NCBI GenBank assembly: GCA_910586245.1
Contig: CAJUFY010000001.1
Location: 310,001-374,000, forward strand
DNA: 64,000 bases
Reading direction: 5' to 3'
Origin: an uncultured Christensenella sp.
GTDB taxonomy: Bacteria > Bacillota > Clostridia > Christensenellales > Borkfalkiaceae
Part shown: in pieces, positions 9,038 through 18,174 of the stretch
Numbering within the stretch: position 1 is the first letter of the stretch
How the letters are laid out: each line of letters starts with the position of its first letter
The notes under the pieces: generated by a model
Database searches by the model: none
Told to the model about the DNA's origin: nothing
The model's input: only the letters and a program-made list of their open reading frames with translations
Program-made: the position numbers and the translations under genes

Positions 9038-11554
9038 TTAAGCCTGTTCGGGCGTTTCGGGCAATACGGGAGCTTCCGCCTCTTCGATGTCGATCTGGTC
9101 GGTATCCGCGTTCCAAGTGACTTTGTAATAGCCCGATTCGGTGAAACCGTACTGTTTCAAACTCAGGTTGGTGCCCGTCGTTCCGTTGGGATGATAACTT
9201 CTGTTAATGCGGTTGTAAATCTTGAATTCTTCTTTGGGATTGATCTTGATTACGATGCTCCACGTAATACCGTCTTCCGCAACCGTCATATGAAGCATAT
9301 CCGTAATCGCGGTGCTCCATTTGTTGTTGCCGGAAGCTTCCAGATTGCCGACGATGTACATGTCTTCGGTCACTTTTTCTTCAAGCTCTTCCACGAGTTC
9401 CCACTCGATGTAGTTATTCGTATAATCGAAAGGATCGGTATGGAAGTAGAACTTATACACGCCCTGCTTCCCTCTGTTGAGCCCGACGTTGCCGATTCCG
9501 CCTTCGTTGCAGAAGATATCGCCCGGATCTCTCAACTCGTGGAACCCGAAATGCGTTCCGTTCTCCCAGGTAAGGTTGACGACGATTTTAAACTGATCGC
9601 CCTTGTACATCGCGATTGCGCAGGACTCGTACACCGTAAGTCCTTCGGCATCGAGCTGAGGCAACCTCGTAAGCGTGAAACGCTCTTTCCAAATGGAAGT
9701 AAAGTTTCCGCCGAGATACAGATCGCCCTGTCCCGAACCCGTAATGTAATAGGTCTGTTCGTCGAATTCCACGTCTACTTCTTCGTATCTGCCGTACAGT
9801 TTCACGTTTTCCTGAATGCCGTTTTCGCCGTTCTCGAACTTCTGCGTGCATTCCTCGTCAAGATACCAGCAGTTGAATCTGTAACCTTTCAGTCTTACGG
9901 GCTTCCAGGTCACGTCGTCGCCTTTCATCAGATTTTCCGTATTGAGTTTGATGACTTCCGTATCCGTCACGTTGTAGTACGTAACTTTTACGGGCGTTGC
10001 GACGTCTACGTCCGTGCTCGTTTTGGTTGCAGTCACCGTACCCTCGCCCACGTCCAGCACGATATCGTACGTGCCCGTTTCGCCGAGGAACAGATTCTGC
10101 ACGCCGTCTTCGCCGACGCCGAAGGATTCGCAAATCCCGATGCTCGAACCGAAGGCAACCTTCAATGCGAACACGGCGGGCGTTTCGCCGTCAACCGTTT
10201 CCTTTTTCAGCCAGGTGTAACCCTCGACTTCTCTCATATCGGGGACCCCGATGCTTGCCTTGTAAGTAAGTCCGCCGTCTTCCGTCGTCATAACGGGCGT
10301 AACTCTGCCGTCGCCCACGACGAAGTTGTAATTCGTCGTTCCGAAGCGGATCGTGCCGATCACGTAATAATCGCAGCGTTCGAAGCAAACGATATCCGTT
10401 TCTTCTTCATAAGTAATGCACCAAACGCCCTCGGTAAGATAGATGTTGGCGTTTCCTTTCGTGCCCGATTCGCCCGCAATGCCGCAGTCGAGCCCGCTCA
10501 CGTTGTTCTTGATTTTAATGGAAGCCGATTCGATTCCGTCGGGATTTTCCGTTACCGACCACGACGGGAACATTTCTTCCGTTACTTCAACGAACGCTCT
10601 CCAGATCGTCTGTTCGTTGGGGTCGCGTTCCAGTTTTAACGCTTCGTCGTAATCGTCGTGCCAGGTTTCGTGATCGCCCGTGACCGTACCGATGATATAC
10701 ATATCGTACTGCGATTCCAACGGCTCGAGTTTTTCGATGCACTCCCACTCGACCAAGTTGTCGGCATCGTCGCCGGGGTAAGTTTTTACAGTGAATTTAT
10801 AAATCCCGTCGCTGCCTTCCGCGGGCCAGATATTCCAGGTATTGCAGGGAAGGTTGTATTCGTACCCGCCGTGGAACACGACGTTTCCCTGCGCGTCTTT
10901 CACGACGCCGTACTCCATGTCTTCGGCAGTGCAATCCACTTTGCCTTTGCCTTCGGGGTTCTTTCCCGCCGCAAATTCGAAGCCTTCCAGATTGCCGAGC
11001 CCCATTTCCGCCCTGCCCTCGTCGCCTTCCCAGGTGGAGGGATCGAGCAGATTCGTTACAAAACGGAATTTGCAGTTGGGACGCAGCGTAAGCGTGATTT
11101 CGTACGTATTGTTTTCTTTTTGCGTGAATACGAATTTTTCGTAACCGGGAACGATTTCCCATACGTCGTCCTCGTTCTTTTCGGTCACGAATTTCCAGTT
11201 GCTGCCCGAAATCGAACCGATCGTATACCAGATGCGGTCGTCTTCCGCAACCGTGCCCGAACGCCACTTCGCGTACACGGAAGTATCTTCTTCGACGGGA
11301 TTTTCGAAGATATACTTTTTGGTCAGCGAACTTTCGGAATACCAGTCCAAAAATTCGAAGCCGTCTTTTTCGGGCGTCCAGTCGGTCAGGGTGCTGCCCT
11401 TTTTCACCGATTCTTCTTTGAGAATCTTTCTGCCGTCGTACCAGGTTACCGATACTTTTTCGCCCGCCGAATTGTCGCAAGCCGCCAATCCAAGGACCGT
11501 CGTAAATCCTAAGACGAGAACGAGCAACGCGCCGAGCCACTTTCTGAGTTTCAT
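9038..11554 (-). CDS. Multi-domain surface lipoprotein with SusE/F-like starch-binding modules
   Basis: The 838-residue protein has a lipobox (LAAC, Cys26). It is followed by a Listeria-Bacteroides (InlB B-type) repeat at about residues 34-95, recognised by GFEFLDWYSE and VYAKW. Then come several modules that each begin with a phrase like DMYIIGTV, DYYVIGTI or DMYIVGNL and continue with strands ending in FKIYN. A second InlB-type repeat (GYRFNCWYLDEE) lies at about 530-600. The [YW]-[IV]-[IV]-G modules resemble the SusE/SusF starch-binding domains of Bacteroidetes, and the last one is clearly homologous to the C-terminal module at 15897-16724. No catalytic motif is visible. Its place between pullulanase and malE suggests that it holds starch at the cell surface. 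AAAGGAGGAATCA precedes the ATG at 11554. Confidence 0.8.
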   Translation of the reverse strand: MKLRKWLGALLVLVLGFTTVLGLAACDNSAGEKVSVTWYDGRKILKEESVKKGSTLTDWTPEKDGFEFLDWYSESSLTKKYIFENPVEEDTSVYAKWRSGTVAEDDRIWYTIGSISGSNWKFVTEKNEDDVWEIVPGYEKFVFTQKENNTYEITLTLRPNCKFRFVTNLLDPSTWEGDEGRAEMGLGNLEGFEFAAGKNPEGKGKVDCTAEDMEYGVVKDAQGNVVFHGGYEYNLPCNTWNIWPAEGSDGIYKFTVKTYPGDDADNLVEWECIEKLEPLESQYDMYIIGTVTGDHETWHDDYDEALKLERDPNEQTIWRAFVEVTEEMFPSWSVTENPDGIESASIKIKNNVSGLDCGIAGESGTKGNANIYLTEGVWCITYEEETDIVCFERCDYYVIGTIRFGTTNYNFVVGDGRVTPVMTTEDGGLTYKASIGVPDMREVEGYTWLKKETVDGETPAVFALKVAFGSSIGICESFGVGEDGVQNLFLGETGTYDIVLDVGEGTVTATKTSTDVDVATPVKVTYYNVTDTEVIKLNTENLMKGDDVTWKPVRLKGYRFNCWYLDEECTQKFENGENGIQENVKLYGRYEEVDVEFDEQTYYITGSGQGDLYLGGNFTSIWKERFTLTRLPQLDAEGLTVYESCAIAMYKGDQFKIVVNLTWENGTHFGFHELRDPGDIFCNEGGIGNVGLNRGKQGVYKFYFHTDPFDYTNNYIEWELVEELEEKVTEDMYIVGNLEASGNNKWSTAITDMLHMTVAEDGITWSIVIKINPKEEFKIYNRINRSYHPNGTTGTNLSLKQYGFTESGYYKVTWNADTDQIDIEEAEAPVLPETPEQA

Positions 11555-11617
11555 TGATTCCTCCTTTTTATCATGCTTTTGCATGCGTAATACGTATTGA
11601 AATCTCCCTGCCGTTAA

Positions 11618-11661
11618 TACCGTTCCCCCTGCCCTATCCTTACAGGACAGGGCGAGCGGTA
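11618..11661 (-). other. Intergenic hairpin between pulA and the surface lipoprotein gene
   Basis: GCCCTATCC (11631-11639) pairs with GGACAGGGC (11645-11653) with one wobble, and TACCG/CGGTA extend the structure at its base. There is no U-tract, so it more likely affects mRNA processing than termination. Confidence 0.45.
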
Positions 11662-11683
11662 AATTGGAGGAGGAAGAGTGCGG

Positions 11684-14473
11684 TTAATTTAAAACGAACA
11701 CGTAACAGGATACGGGATCGATCGTCTGCGCGCCGTTGAGTCCGCTTCGGATCGCGGTCGTGCCTGCCGTCGTGCCGTCGATATACAAATCCCACGAGCC
11801 TGCGGGAAGCGTTACGTTCGCGGCTTCCGTACCGGCGTTGTACACGACGTAAATTTTTTCGCCGTCATAGGGGTTGTTCATCGTAAACGCGATCACCGCG
11901 CCTTCCGTCGCCGCGGCGTCGAGCACGTTTACCGTCTTGCCGCGGTCGGCGGCGAGCGGCATGCGCAGCACGTCGTGCGCTTTGCGGAATGCGATCAATC
12001 CGCTGTAATAACGCATCATGGCGTATTCGTCGGACGAGGGCGTCAAACGATCCCATTTCAGATTGTTCACGGCGTCCGAAGCGTTATAACTGTTTTCGTT
12101 ATACGATCCGTCCGGATTCTTTTTCTGGCGAAGCATTTCTTCCCCCGCCTGCATAAACGGGATTCCCAGCGAAGTCTGTACGATCGCCGCGGTAAGACGG
12201 TTTCGGCGCAAACGAAGTTCGCGCGTATCCGCGCCCTCGCCGTACGCAAAACAGATTTTATCCCAAAGGGAAAGATTGTCGTGCGCCGAAGCGTAATTGA
12301 CGAGATTCGTGGGATTGTAGGTATACCACGTCCCCTTATTGTTCGCCGTGCCGAAGCCCGAATTGTTCACGCCGCCGTTCACGCCGAAGCGCACCGCTTT
12401 CGAAAGCGTTTCGTCCGCGCCCGTCGCAAAACCCGTGTCGCGGCCGTTCGTCGAGCCTTTGAGCGCATCGCGCAGCACGTCGTTGAACATGGCGATTCCG
12501 TTGGAATGATTCCCTTTGACGCCCCCTACCGAAGCGTTGAGCGATTTGAGGTTGGAAAGCGTACTCTGTTTCGTCGCGTCGAGCGTAGAACTGCCGCCCG
12601 TCCAGCCTTCGCCGTAAATAAGCGCGTTGGGGTTGATTGCGTGCACCGCGTTTTCGATTTGCTTCATCGTTTCGGTATCGTGCAACCCCATGAGGTCGAA
12701 GCGGAAACCGTCCACGTTGTATTCCTTCATCCAGTACGTGACGGAATCGATCATGTATCTTCCGTACATGTAACGGTCGGAAGCCGTTTCGTTTCCGCAG
12801 CCCGACCCGTTGGAAGGTTTGCCGTTGGTCTGGAAACGGTAATAATAATAGGGAACGATTTTATTGAAGTTGGAATCGAGTCCGTGCGTGTGGTTGTACA
12901 CGACGTCCATCACCACGCCGATTCCCTGCGCGTGAAGCGCCTGCACCATCTGTTTGAATTCGTTTACGCGCACCGCGCCGTCGCGGGGGTCGGTCGAATA
13001 ACTGCCCTCGGGCACGTTGTAATTCTTGGGATCGTAACCCCAGTTGAAACCGTCCCGTTTGCTCTCGTCCACCGTCGCGTAATCGTACGAAGGCAGCAGA
13101 TGCACGTGCGTAATTCCGAGTTCTTTGAGATAATCCACGCCCACGGGCACGCCCGAAGCGTTTTTGAGTCCCGTCTTGGTAAACGCCATGAATTTCCCGC
13201 GGTAGGAAGCGGGCAACGCGGCATCGGTAATCGTATTCGAAAAATCGCGTACGTGCACTTCCCAAAGTTCCGCGTCCGTATAATTGAACTTGCCTTCCGT
13301 TGCGGTCGAAGGAACGAAAAGCCGTTCGATCCAATTCTGCGGATCCGTTTCGTCGAGATCGAGAATCATGCCGCGGTTACCGTTCAGCCCTGCAGACACG
13401 GCGTACGGATCGACCGCTTCCTGCAAGCCCGCCGAAGTTTTGACGGTGTACGTGTAGTACTTGCCCGAAAGATTGCCGCTTTCCGTATGCGTCCAGACGC
13501 CTTTTTCCCCTCTGACGAGCGGAACGGTTTTTTGCGCTTCGCCGCCGTCGCCCGCGGCGAACAGATTGAGCTGTACCGAAGACGCGGTCGGCGCCCACAG
13601 ACGGAACACCGTTTCGCTTTCCGTAATTTCCACCCCGAGCTTGCCGTCGTAATTGTAACGCTGCCCGAAATCCGCCGAATTGAAGTAGGTGATCGGAACG
13701 ACGGGCACGGGTTCGAGGTCGCTCACGCACAGCGTGTACGCCTGATCGAGCGCAAGCTCGTTTACCGTTTTGATCTGCGCCTGCAATTTGGAAATGGACT
13801 TGATCGATTCGATTTCCACTTCCCGATTGTCGCCGTCGAGCAGTTTCACTTCGGAAAGGTCGGTGCTCATCGCGGCGGAGGAACTCACCGCATATCGGAC
13901 GGTACGTAAATCGCGCAGATCCGCCATATCCACGGTTTTGATTTCGACGAGCGTCGTACCGCCGTCCGTACTGGAATACACTTTTTTGTCGCCGCCTTTG
14001 AGATAGACCGCGGTTTCGCGCTCTTTGATGTTTACGAATCTGTCGTCCGAAGTGCCGTCTTTGTTGGCGGTGCCCCAGCTGGTGCCGCCCGGATCGGAAC
14101 AATTCGTGCGCACGATAAACCCGACGCGCGTGCAGTTGCCGTCGATATTCACAACGGCTTTTGCGCCGTAGGCGCATTCGTGAAGCAGAAATCCTCTGCC
14201 TTCCGCGCCGCCCTCTTCCCACATCCAGATGTCGCAAGTTTCGTAATTCCCCGCCGAACGGTTGAAGTAGAACGTGATCTGGTTCTTCCCGTCTTCGAGC
14301 GGCAGCGTATACTCCCCGTCCGGTTTGGGATCGCCGAGTACTTTATCGCAGACGTCGCACTTTCCGTCGCCGTCTTCGTCCTCGTGAACTTTATGCGTGT
14401 TGCCGTTGGCGCAGGAGCAGAACAGAAACATCATGCCCAGCACCAAAGAAATCAGCGCGCTAAATTTTCGCAT
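11684..14473 (-). CDS. pulA: Type I pullulanase, surface lipoprotein
   Basis: The 929-residue enzyme debranches alpha-1,6 links of pullulan, starch and glycogen. A lipoprotein signal (FLFCSC) is followed by a short calcium-loop-like segment, DEDGDGKCDVCDK. An N-terminal carbohydrate-binding region (about 50-280) is followed by a CBM48-type domain, then the GH13 barrel. The type I signature YNYDGKLG lies near residue 277. GH13 motifs are DVVYNHTH (about 521), GFRFDLMGLHD (about 591), YGEGWTGG (about 621) and SAHDNLSLWDK (about 731). The start at 14473 is preceded by AGTAGGAGG. It is the first gene of the starch operon; two copies of a palindrome lie in its upstream region. Confidence 0.94.
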   Translation of the reverse strand: MRKFSALISLVLGMMFLFCSCANGNTHKVHEDEDGDGKCDVCDKVLGDPKPDGEYTLPLEDGKNQITFYFNRSAGNYETCDIWMWEEGGAEGRGFLLHECAYGAKAVVNIDGNCTRVGFIVRTNCSDPGGTSWGTANKDGTSDDRFVNIKERETAVYLKGGDKKVYSSTDGGTTLVEIKTVDMADLRDLRTVRYAVSSSAAMSTDLSEVKLLDGDNREVEIESIKSISKLQAQIKTVNELALDQAYTLCVSDLEPVPVVPITYFNSADFGQRYNYDGKLGVEITESETVFRLWAPTASSVQLNLFAAGDGGEAQKTVPLVRGEKGVWTHTESGNLSGKYYTYTVKTSAGLQEAVDPYAVSAGLNGNRGMILDLDETDPQNWIERLFVPSTATEGKFNYTDAELWEVHVRDFSNTITDAALPASYRGKFMAFTKTGLKNASGVPVGVDYLKELGITHVHLLPSYDYATVDESKRDGFNWGYDPKNYNVPEGSYSTDPRDGAVRVNEFKQMVQALHAQGIGVVMDVVYNHTHGLDSNFNKIVPYYYYRFQTNGKPSNGSGCGNETASDRYMYGRYMIDSVTYWMKEYNVDGFRFDLMGLHDTETMKQIENAVHAINPNALIYGEGWTGGSSTLDATKQSTLSNLKSLNASVGGVKGNHSNGIAMFNDVLRDALKGSTNGRDTGFATGADETLSKAVRFGVNGGVNNSGFGTANNKGTWYTYNPTNLVNYASAHDNLSLWDKICFAYGEGADTRELRLRRNRLTAAIVQTSLGIPFMQAGEEMLRQKKNPDGSYNENSYNASDAVNNLKWDRLTPSSDEYAMMRYYSGLIAFRKAHDVLRMPLAADRGKTVNVLDAAATEGAVIAFTMNNPYDGEKIYVVYNAGTEAANVTLPAGSWDLYIDGTTAGTTAIRSGLNGAQTIDPVSCYVFVLN

Positions 14474-14535
14474 AGCGAACCTCCTACTGATATTTTTGCG
14501 GAAACCATCCGCAATGAAAAGCCAAATTGAAAGAT

Positions 14536-14547
14536 ATTTTCGAAAGA
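14536..14547. promoter_or_regulatory. Putative LacI-type operator, proximal to pulA
   Basis: ATTTTCGAAAGA matches the palindrome ACTTTCGAAAGT at 10 of 12 positions. Its centre is 52 bp from the perfect copy at 14588-14599. Confidence 0.55.
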
Positions 14548-14587
14548 TTAGACGATTTAACAATAATTTGTTTTATATTATTATTTT

Positions 14588-14599
14588 ACTTTCGAAAGT
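14588..14599. promoter_or_regulatory. Putative LacI-type operator, perfect copy between pulA and lacI
   Basis: ACTTTCGAAAGT is a perfect 12-bp palindrome in the divergent pulA/lacI-type intergenic region. The same 12-mer recurs at 18226-18237, upstream of a second minus-strand surface-protein unit. Confidence 0.65.
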
Positions 14600-14721
14600 T
14601 GACATTTATTTCTGCGATTTTAGCGGCGGAATCCGTCGAAATCCGCAGGAAATTGCTCTGTTTTTCCCTGTTTCGCATGCGCCGAAGCGCATATTTAAAC
14701 GGCGAAAACACAAATTATTTC

Positions 14722-14750
14722 TTGACCGCGTACGACATTCGTGTTATAAT
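14722..14750 (+). promoter_or_regulatory. Promoter of the LacI-family gene
   Basis: TTGACC (14722-14727) and TATAAT (14745-14750) are 17 bp apart. The predicted start is near 14757, giving a leader of only about 13 nt before the ATG at 14770. Confidence 0.7.
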
Positions 14751-14769
14751 TCCGTTGACGGGGGCGCCT

Positions 14770-15744
14770 ATGACCATAGAAGAGATCGCCAAAAAATTCA
14801 ATATCAACATCTCGACGGTATCCAAAGCGCTGAACGGGTCAACCGACATTGCCGAAAGCACCCGCAAAGCCGTTTGCGAATACGCCGAGTCGGTCGGATA
14901 CAAAACCCGCCGTTCCAGAAAACCGAAGGGAACGATTGCGGTGCTCGTGGGCGACCGAACGGAAAACGGGGTCGACTGCCGAACGGTTGCGGAAGCGTTC
15001 CGCGCCTGCGCGGAAGCCGAAAATTACGCGGTTGCCGTGCAGCCCGTAACGCGCGCGTTCGACGGCGAAGCCTTCTTTCGGGAACGCCCTTTCACGGGCG
15101 TATTCGCGTTAGGTTTCGCGTACGATTCCCCCCTTCTGCGCGTTCTGGAATCCCTCTCTATTCCCGTCGTGTATCTGGGCAACCGTTTTACCGACCGCCC
15201 GCACGTTTCCGCCGTACAGCCCGACGAGCTCAATTCCGTAAGCAAAGCGGTGGATCTTCTCGTCGCGCACGGTCATAATCTGATCGCGTACGTGGGGGAA
15301 GAAAAAGATTCTTTGGAGAGCGCCGAACGGTTTGCGGGGTACTTTTTCGGTTTATCGAAAAACGCGATTCCTTACCGTTACGATCTAACGTATTTCGGCG
15401 ACGCGTCCCCGCACGCAGGCGCGAACGCTGCCGATTATTTTCTGTCTTATCAAAAATTTTTCACGGCGGCAATCTGTTCGAGCTGCCGTGCCGCACGCGG
15501 GTTGATCGCGCAACTCCGCGGCGCGGGGAAAAACGTTCCCCTCGACGTTTCCGTAATCGCCTTCGGCGAAGATACGGAAAAACTTCCCGTCACCCGATAC
15601 GCGCCCGATTGCAGGGCGTTGGGCGAGAAAGCGTTTGCTGTTTTGCGCGCCTCGGCGCAGGGTGTTCCCGCGCAGCACGTAACCGTGCCGTGTGTATTGA
15701 AAGAAAAAGACGCGACTTGTACGAAAAAAAGAAATTTCGAATAA
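14770..15744 (+). CDS. LacI-family transcriptional regulator of starch genes
   Basis: The 324-residue protein starts with a LacI helix-turn-helix, MTIEEIAKKFNINISTVSKALNG, followed by a hinge helix region and a periplasmic-binding-protein-like effector domain (about 60-320). It is encoded divergently from pulA and is the obvious candidate to bind the ACTTTCGAAAGT palindromes; LacI-family operators are typically such CG-centred palindromes. The ligand is probably maltose or a maltodextrin, by context only. The ATG at 14770 is chosen because it begins exactly at the conserved HTH and follows the promoter; the upstream in-frame ATG at 14527 lies before that promoter. Confidence 0.9.
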   Translation: MTIEEIAKKFNINISTVSKALNGSTDIAESTRKAVCEYAESVGYKTRRSRKPKGTIAVLVGDRTENGVDCRTVAEAFRACAEAENYAVAVQPVTRAFDGEAFFRERPFTGVFALGFAYDSPLLRVLESLSIPVVYLGNRFTDRPHVSAVQPDELNSVSKAVDLLVAHGHNLIAYVGEEKDSLESAERFAGYFFGLSKNAIPYRYDLTYFGDASPHAGANAADYFLSYQKFFTAAICSSCRAARGLIAQLRGAGKNVPLDVSVIAFGEDTEKLPVTRYAPDCRALGEKAFAVLRASAQGVPAQHVTVPCVLKEKDATCTKKRNFE

Positions 15745-15745
15745 T

Positions 15746-15770
15746 CCGACGCTGCGGCGTCGGTTTTTTT
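15746..15770 (+). terminator. Terminator of the LacI-family gene
   Basis: CCGACGC/GCGTCGG form a 7-bp stem with a 4-nt loop, followed by seven T residues. Confidence 0.85.
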
Positions 15771-15801
15771 ATTGTTCCTGAGAAAAGAACGGTAAAAAAG
15801 A

Positions 15802-15831
15802 AGGGCGGGGTCGAGGCCCGCCCTCTTTTTT
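15802..15831. terminator. Second, bidirectional terminator
   Basis: AGGGCGGG and CCCGCCCT (15817-15824) form an 8-bp stem, with T tracts on both strands. It can end the minus-strand surface-protein unit. A further CCCGAAT/ATTCGGG inverted repeat lies at 15851-15869, close to the stop at 15897. Confidence 0.75.
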
Positions 15832-15896
15832 GCACTGCGCTGCACTCCTTCCCGAATAGGGCATTCGGGAAAGAGCGTTTCGCGCATTGAGTTGTG

Positions 15897-16724
15897 TTAT
15901 GCTTTTTCAGCGATAACGGGAGTTACCGTGAAATCGGGAGCCTGAGATTCCCATTCAACGACGTACGTACCGGTTTCCGCAACGATGTAGTTGTTGTTCA
16001 TGCCGCTGGGATAGTAGCTGTTGTTCGCAAGGTTGTAGATCTTGAACTGATCGCCGATAACGAGGTTAAGCTCTACCGACCATTTCTTCGTAGCTGCGTC
16101 GTAGGTCATCTTCGGGCAGTTCGTCGCAACGTCGATTGCGCCGGGCCAAGTGCAGGTTGCGTAGTTCTTAAGCGAACCTACAACGTACATATCTTCTTCT
16201 GCAGCAACGTCAAGTGCTTTCGTACGAACTGCGGTAATGAAAACGCCTTCTTCTTCAACGTCCAGCGTGAAGTTGTAGATCCCGCTTTGATTTGCCGCAA
16301 CCTGAATGTTGCCGAGACCGCCGTCTACGAAATACTTAATACCGGTATCGATGCAAGAATAGTCGCCGACCACGTCTGCCGTCCAGCCGGAATCGTTGGG
16401 CCATGCCCAAGTGCCGTCTGCATACAGGAATTTGAACGCATCGCCCTGATACAGCGTAAGGTTTTCGATCTTGAAGCTGCCTTCTCTGCCGGTTGCAGTG
16501 GATTCAAGCTTGAAATCGGGCACGTAATTCGTCCAGCTGCAATCTTTCAGCGAACCTGCGCCGTTGCCGACAACGTACCAACCCTGTTCTGCAGGGATAG
16601 GCTCCGGTTCAACCTCGGCGGCGCTCGCCGACATTCCTTTCGCCACGCCAAGCGTTGCAAGCGTCAACGCTGCCATACCGAAAGCTGCGATCGTGGTAAC
16701 AATACCAACTTTCTTGGTTCTCAT
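15897..16724 (-). CDS. Secreted protein with two SusE/F-like modules
   Basis: The 275-residue protein has a cleavable signal peptide (about residues 1-37, ending SASAA). Two tandem all-beta modules follow: one starting GWYVVGNGAG near residue 48 and one starting EDMYVVGSLKNY near residue 180. The second module closely resembles the last module of the 838-residue lipoprotein at 9038-11554, including QFKIYNLANNSYYPSG against EFKIYNRINRSYHPNG. No anchor, catalytic motif or sortase signal is seen, so it may be released or bind the wall. A soluble starch-binding protein is the simplest guess. AGGAGG precedes the ATG. It is probably co-transcribed with the gene at 16811-18088. Confidence 0.78.
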   Translation of the reverse strand: MRTKKVGIVTTIAAFGMAALTLATLGVAKGMSASAAEVEPEPIPAEQGWYVVGNGAGSLKDCSWTNYVPDFKLESTATGREGSFKIENLTLYQGDAFKFLYADGTWAWPNDSGWTADVVGDYSCIDTGIKYFVDGGLGNIQVAANQSGIYNFTLDVEEEGVFITAVRTKALDVAAEEDMYVVGSLKNYATCTWPGAIDVATNCPKMTYDAATKKWSVELNLVIGDQFKIYNLANNSYYPSGMNNNYIVAETGTYVVEWESQAPDFTVTPVIAEKA

Positions 16725-16810
16725 AAAGAGTTCCTCCTAAAAAATTTTTATTTATTGCACTTTCGTGACAATATCGTAAGTAATTATGTAACCGCTTCCG
16801 CCGTTACCGA

Positions 16811-18088
16811 TCAATCCTTTTTAATATCGAAGAGTACGTTGCTGTATACGATACTACCGCTATACTCACTGTTGAACCAGATATTGATGTAGGTATCGGA
16901 AGAAGCGTCGATATCCGATTCGTCCAGTGTGATCGTAATCGTCGTAAACGCCGATTCCATACCCAGTTCGCTTCCAAACGTAATTTTTTCCTTGTATTTC
17001 GCAACGAGACTTGCCGCAGAAGACGCCGTATTCCACCCGAAATTGCGAATTATGGAAGCCGACCGTCCGCTTTGCGCATACGATCCTACGGATAATTCGT
17101 AAATCGAAAACGGCTTATCTATTGCAAGCATTACCGTATTCAAAGCAATCGTATACGTGCCGGGCGCAGAAACCTTAATGGAAAGCCCCATTTGACTCGC
17201 TTCTACGATTCCGTAAATTTTACCCGTCGTTTCGACGATATCGGGCGTAGTGGGATTGTACGCGAATAATTCGACGCCTTTATCGTAAGCTACGTTCTGA
17301 GTGCCGCCGCAACCGGTGCAGGTCGCCGCAAGCGTGCCGCCCGTTGCCACGGGAGCGGGAACGTTTTCACTCGTGTAGTTATATCCGTAAGTATGAACGC
17401 CCGTCGCAGGAATTGCCGTAGGCGCTTCGATCGGTTCCGTGCCCTCTTTGTCAGAGAACAGCAACGTGCAGATCGAGCATTTATAATGCAACTCGTAACC
17501 CGCCTCTACGCAAGTCGGCGCTTTTGCCGCGACTTCGCCGATTCTGTGTCTTGCGGGAATTGCCGTAGGCGCTTCGATCGGTTCTTTGCCCTCTTCGTCG
17601 GCATACAGCGCGCCGCAGTCGTCGCATTTATAATGTTCTTCGTAGCCCGCTTCCGTGCAGGTGGGGCGTTTTTGAGAAACGTCTACAATTTTGTGGGGCG
17701 TAACGGGGATCACGGTTGCGGCGGTAATCGAATTTTTACCTTCCGCGTCGGAAAACAACGCGTCGCAGCCCGAACATTTATAATGTGCTTCCAAGCCCGT
17801 TTCCGTACAAGTCGCGTCCTTTTGGGGAACGGCTCCTATTTTATGTCCTGCAGCAATCGCCGTAGGCGCGGTGATTTCGTTTTTCCCCTCTTCGTCCGAA
17901 AAGATTTTGTCGCAACCCGTGCATTTATAATAAGCTTCGTAACCCGCTTCCGTACAAGTCGAGTCCTTCTTGGCAACCGATTCCACACTGTGCGTATGCG
18001 TGTTCCCGCAGGCAGTAAGCCCTATGGCAGCGCCGAATACCACGGTAAAGGTGAAACCCGCAGCCAGCAATGTATTCCTTTTTTTCAT
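16811..18088 (-). CDS. Surface lipoprotein with tandem CxxC repeats
   Basis: The 425-residue protein has a lipobox (GLTAC) and then four repeats of about 43 residues (roughly 33-210). Each repeat has the plan K..TCTEAGYE..YKC..C..LFSDEEGK..I.APTAIPA, with three cysteines including a CxxC pair. A beta-rich C-terminal domain (about 230-425) follows, containing one more CxGC motif (ATCTGCGG). Similar cysteine repeats occur in large clostridial surface proteins of unknown role; metal binding is possible but not shown. The gene has a strong promoter with two LacI-type palindromes upstream, so it is probably part of the starch regulon. The ATG at 18088 follows AAGGAGATATTC. Confidence 0.75.
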   Translation of the reverse strand: MKKRNTLLAAGFTFTVVFGAAIGLTACGNTHTHSVESVAKKDSTCTEAGYEAYYKCTGCDKIFSDEEGKNEITAPTAIAAGHKIGAVPQKDATCTETGLEAHYKCSGCDALFSDAEGKNSITAATVIPVTPHKIVDVSQKRPTCTEAGYEEHYKCDDCGALYADEEGKEPIEAPTAIPARHRIGEVAAKAPTCVEAGYELHYKCSICTLLFSDKEGTEPIEAPTAIPATGVHTYGYNYTSENVPAPVATGGTLAATCTGCGGTQNVAYDKGVELFAYNPTTPDIVETTGKIYGIVEASQMGLSIKVSAPGTYTIALNTVMLAIDKPFSIYELSVGSYAQSGRSASIIRNFGWNTASSAASLVAKYKEKITFGSELGMESAFTTITITLDESDIDASSDTYINIWFNSEYSGSIVYSNVLFDIKKD

Positions 18089-18142
18089 GAATATCTCCTT
18101 ATTAGGTTGATTATATAAGACGTCGCCTCGACCGACGATCAT

Positions 18143-18170
18143 ATTCTATCACACCTTCTTGAAAAGTCAA
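18143..18170 (-). promoter_or_regulatory. Promoter of the CxxC-repeat lipoprotein unit
   Basis: On the minus strand TTGACT (18165-18170) and TAGAAT (18143-18148) are 16 bp apart. A palindrome copy lies directly upstream of the -35 box. Confidence 0.75.
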
Positions 18171-18174
18171 TACA

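Noticed and set aside
11975..13909. Long plus-strand open frame of 644 codons opposite pulA
   Set aside because: It is antisense to a full pullulanase with all catalytic motifs. Its translation is rich in Arg, His, Val and Phe with no domain, as expected of a shadow in biased codon DNA.
14527..14769. Longer start for the LacI-family protein at 14527
   Set aside because: The extension lies upstream of the promoter at 14722-14750 and is not part of the family. The conserved HTH begins exactly at 14770.
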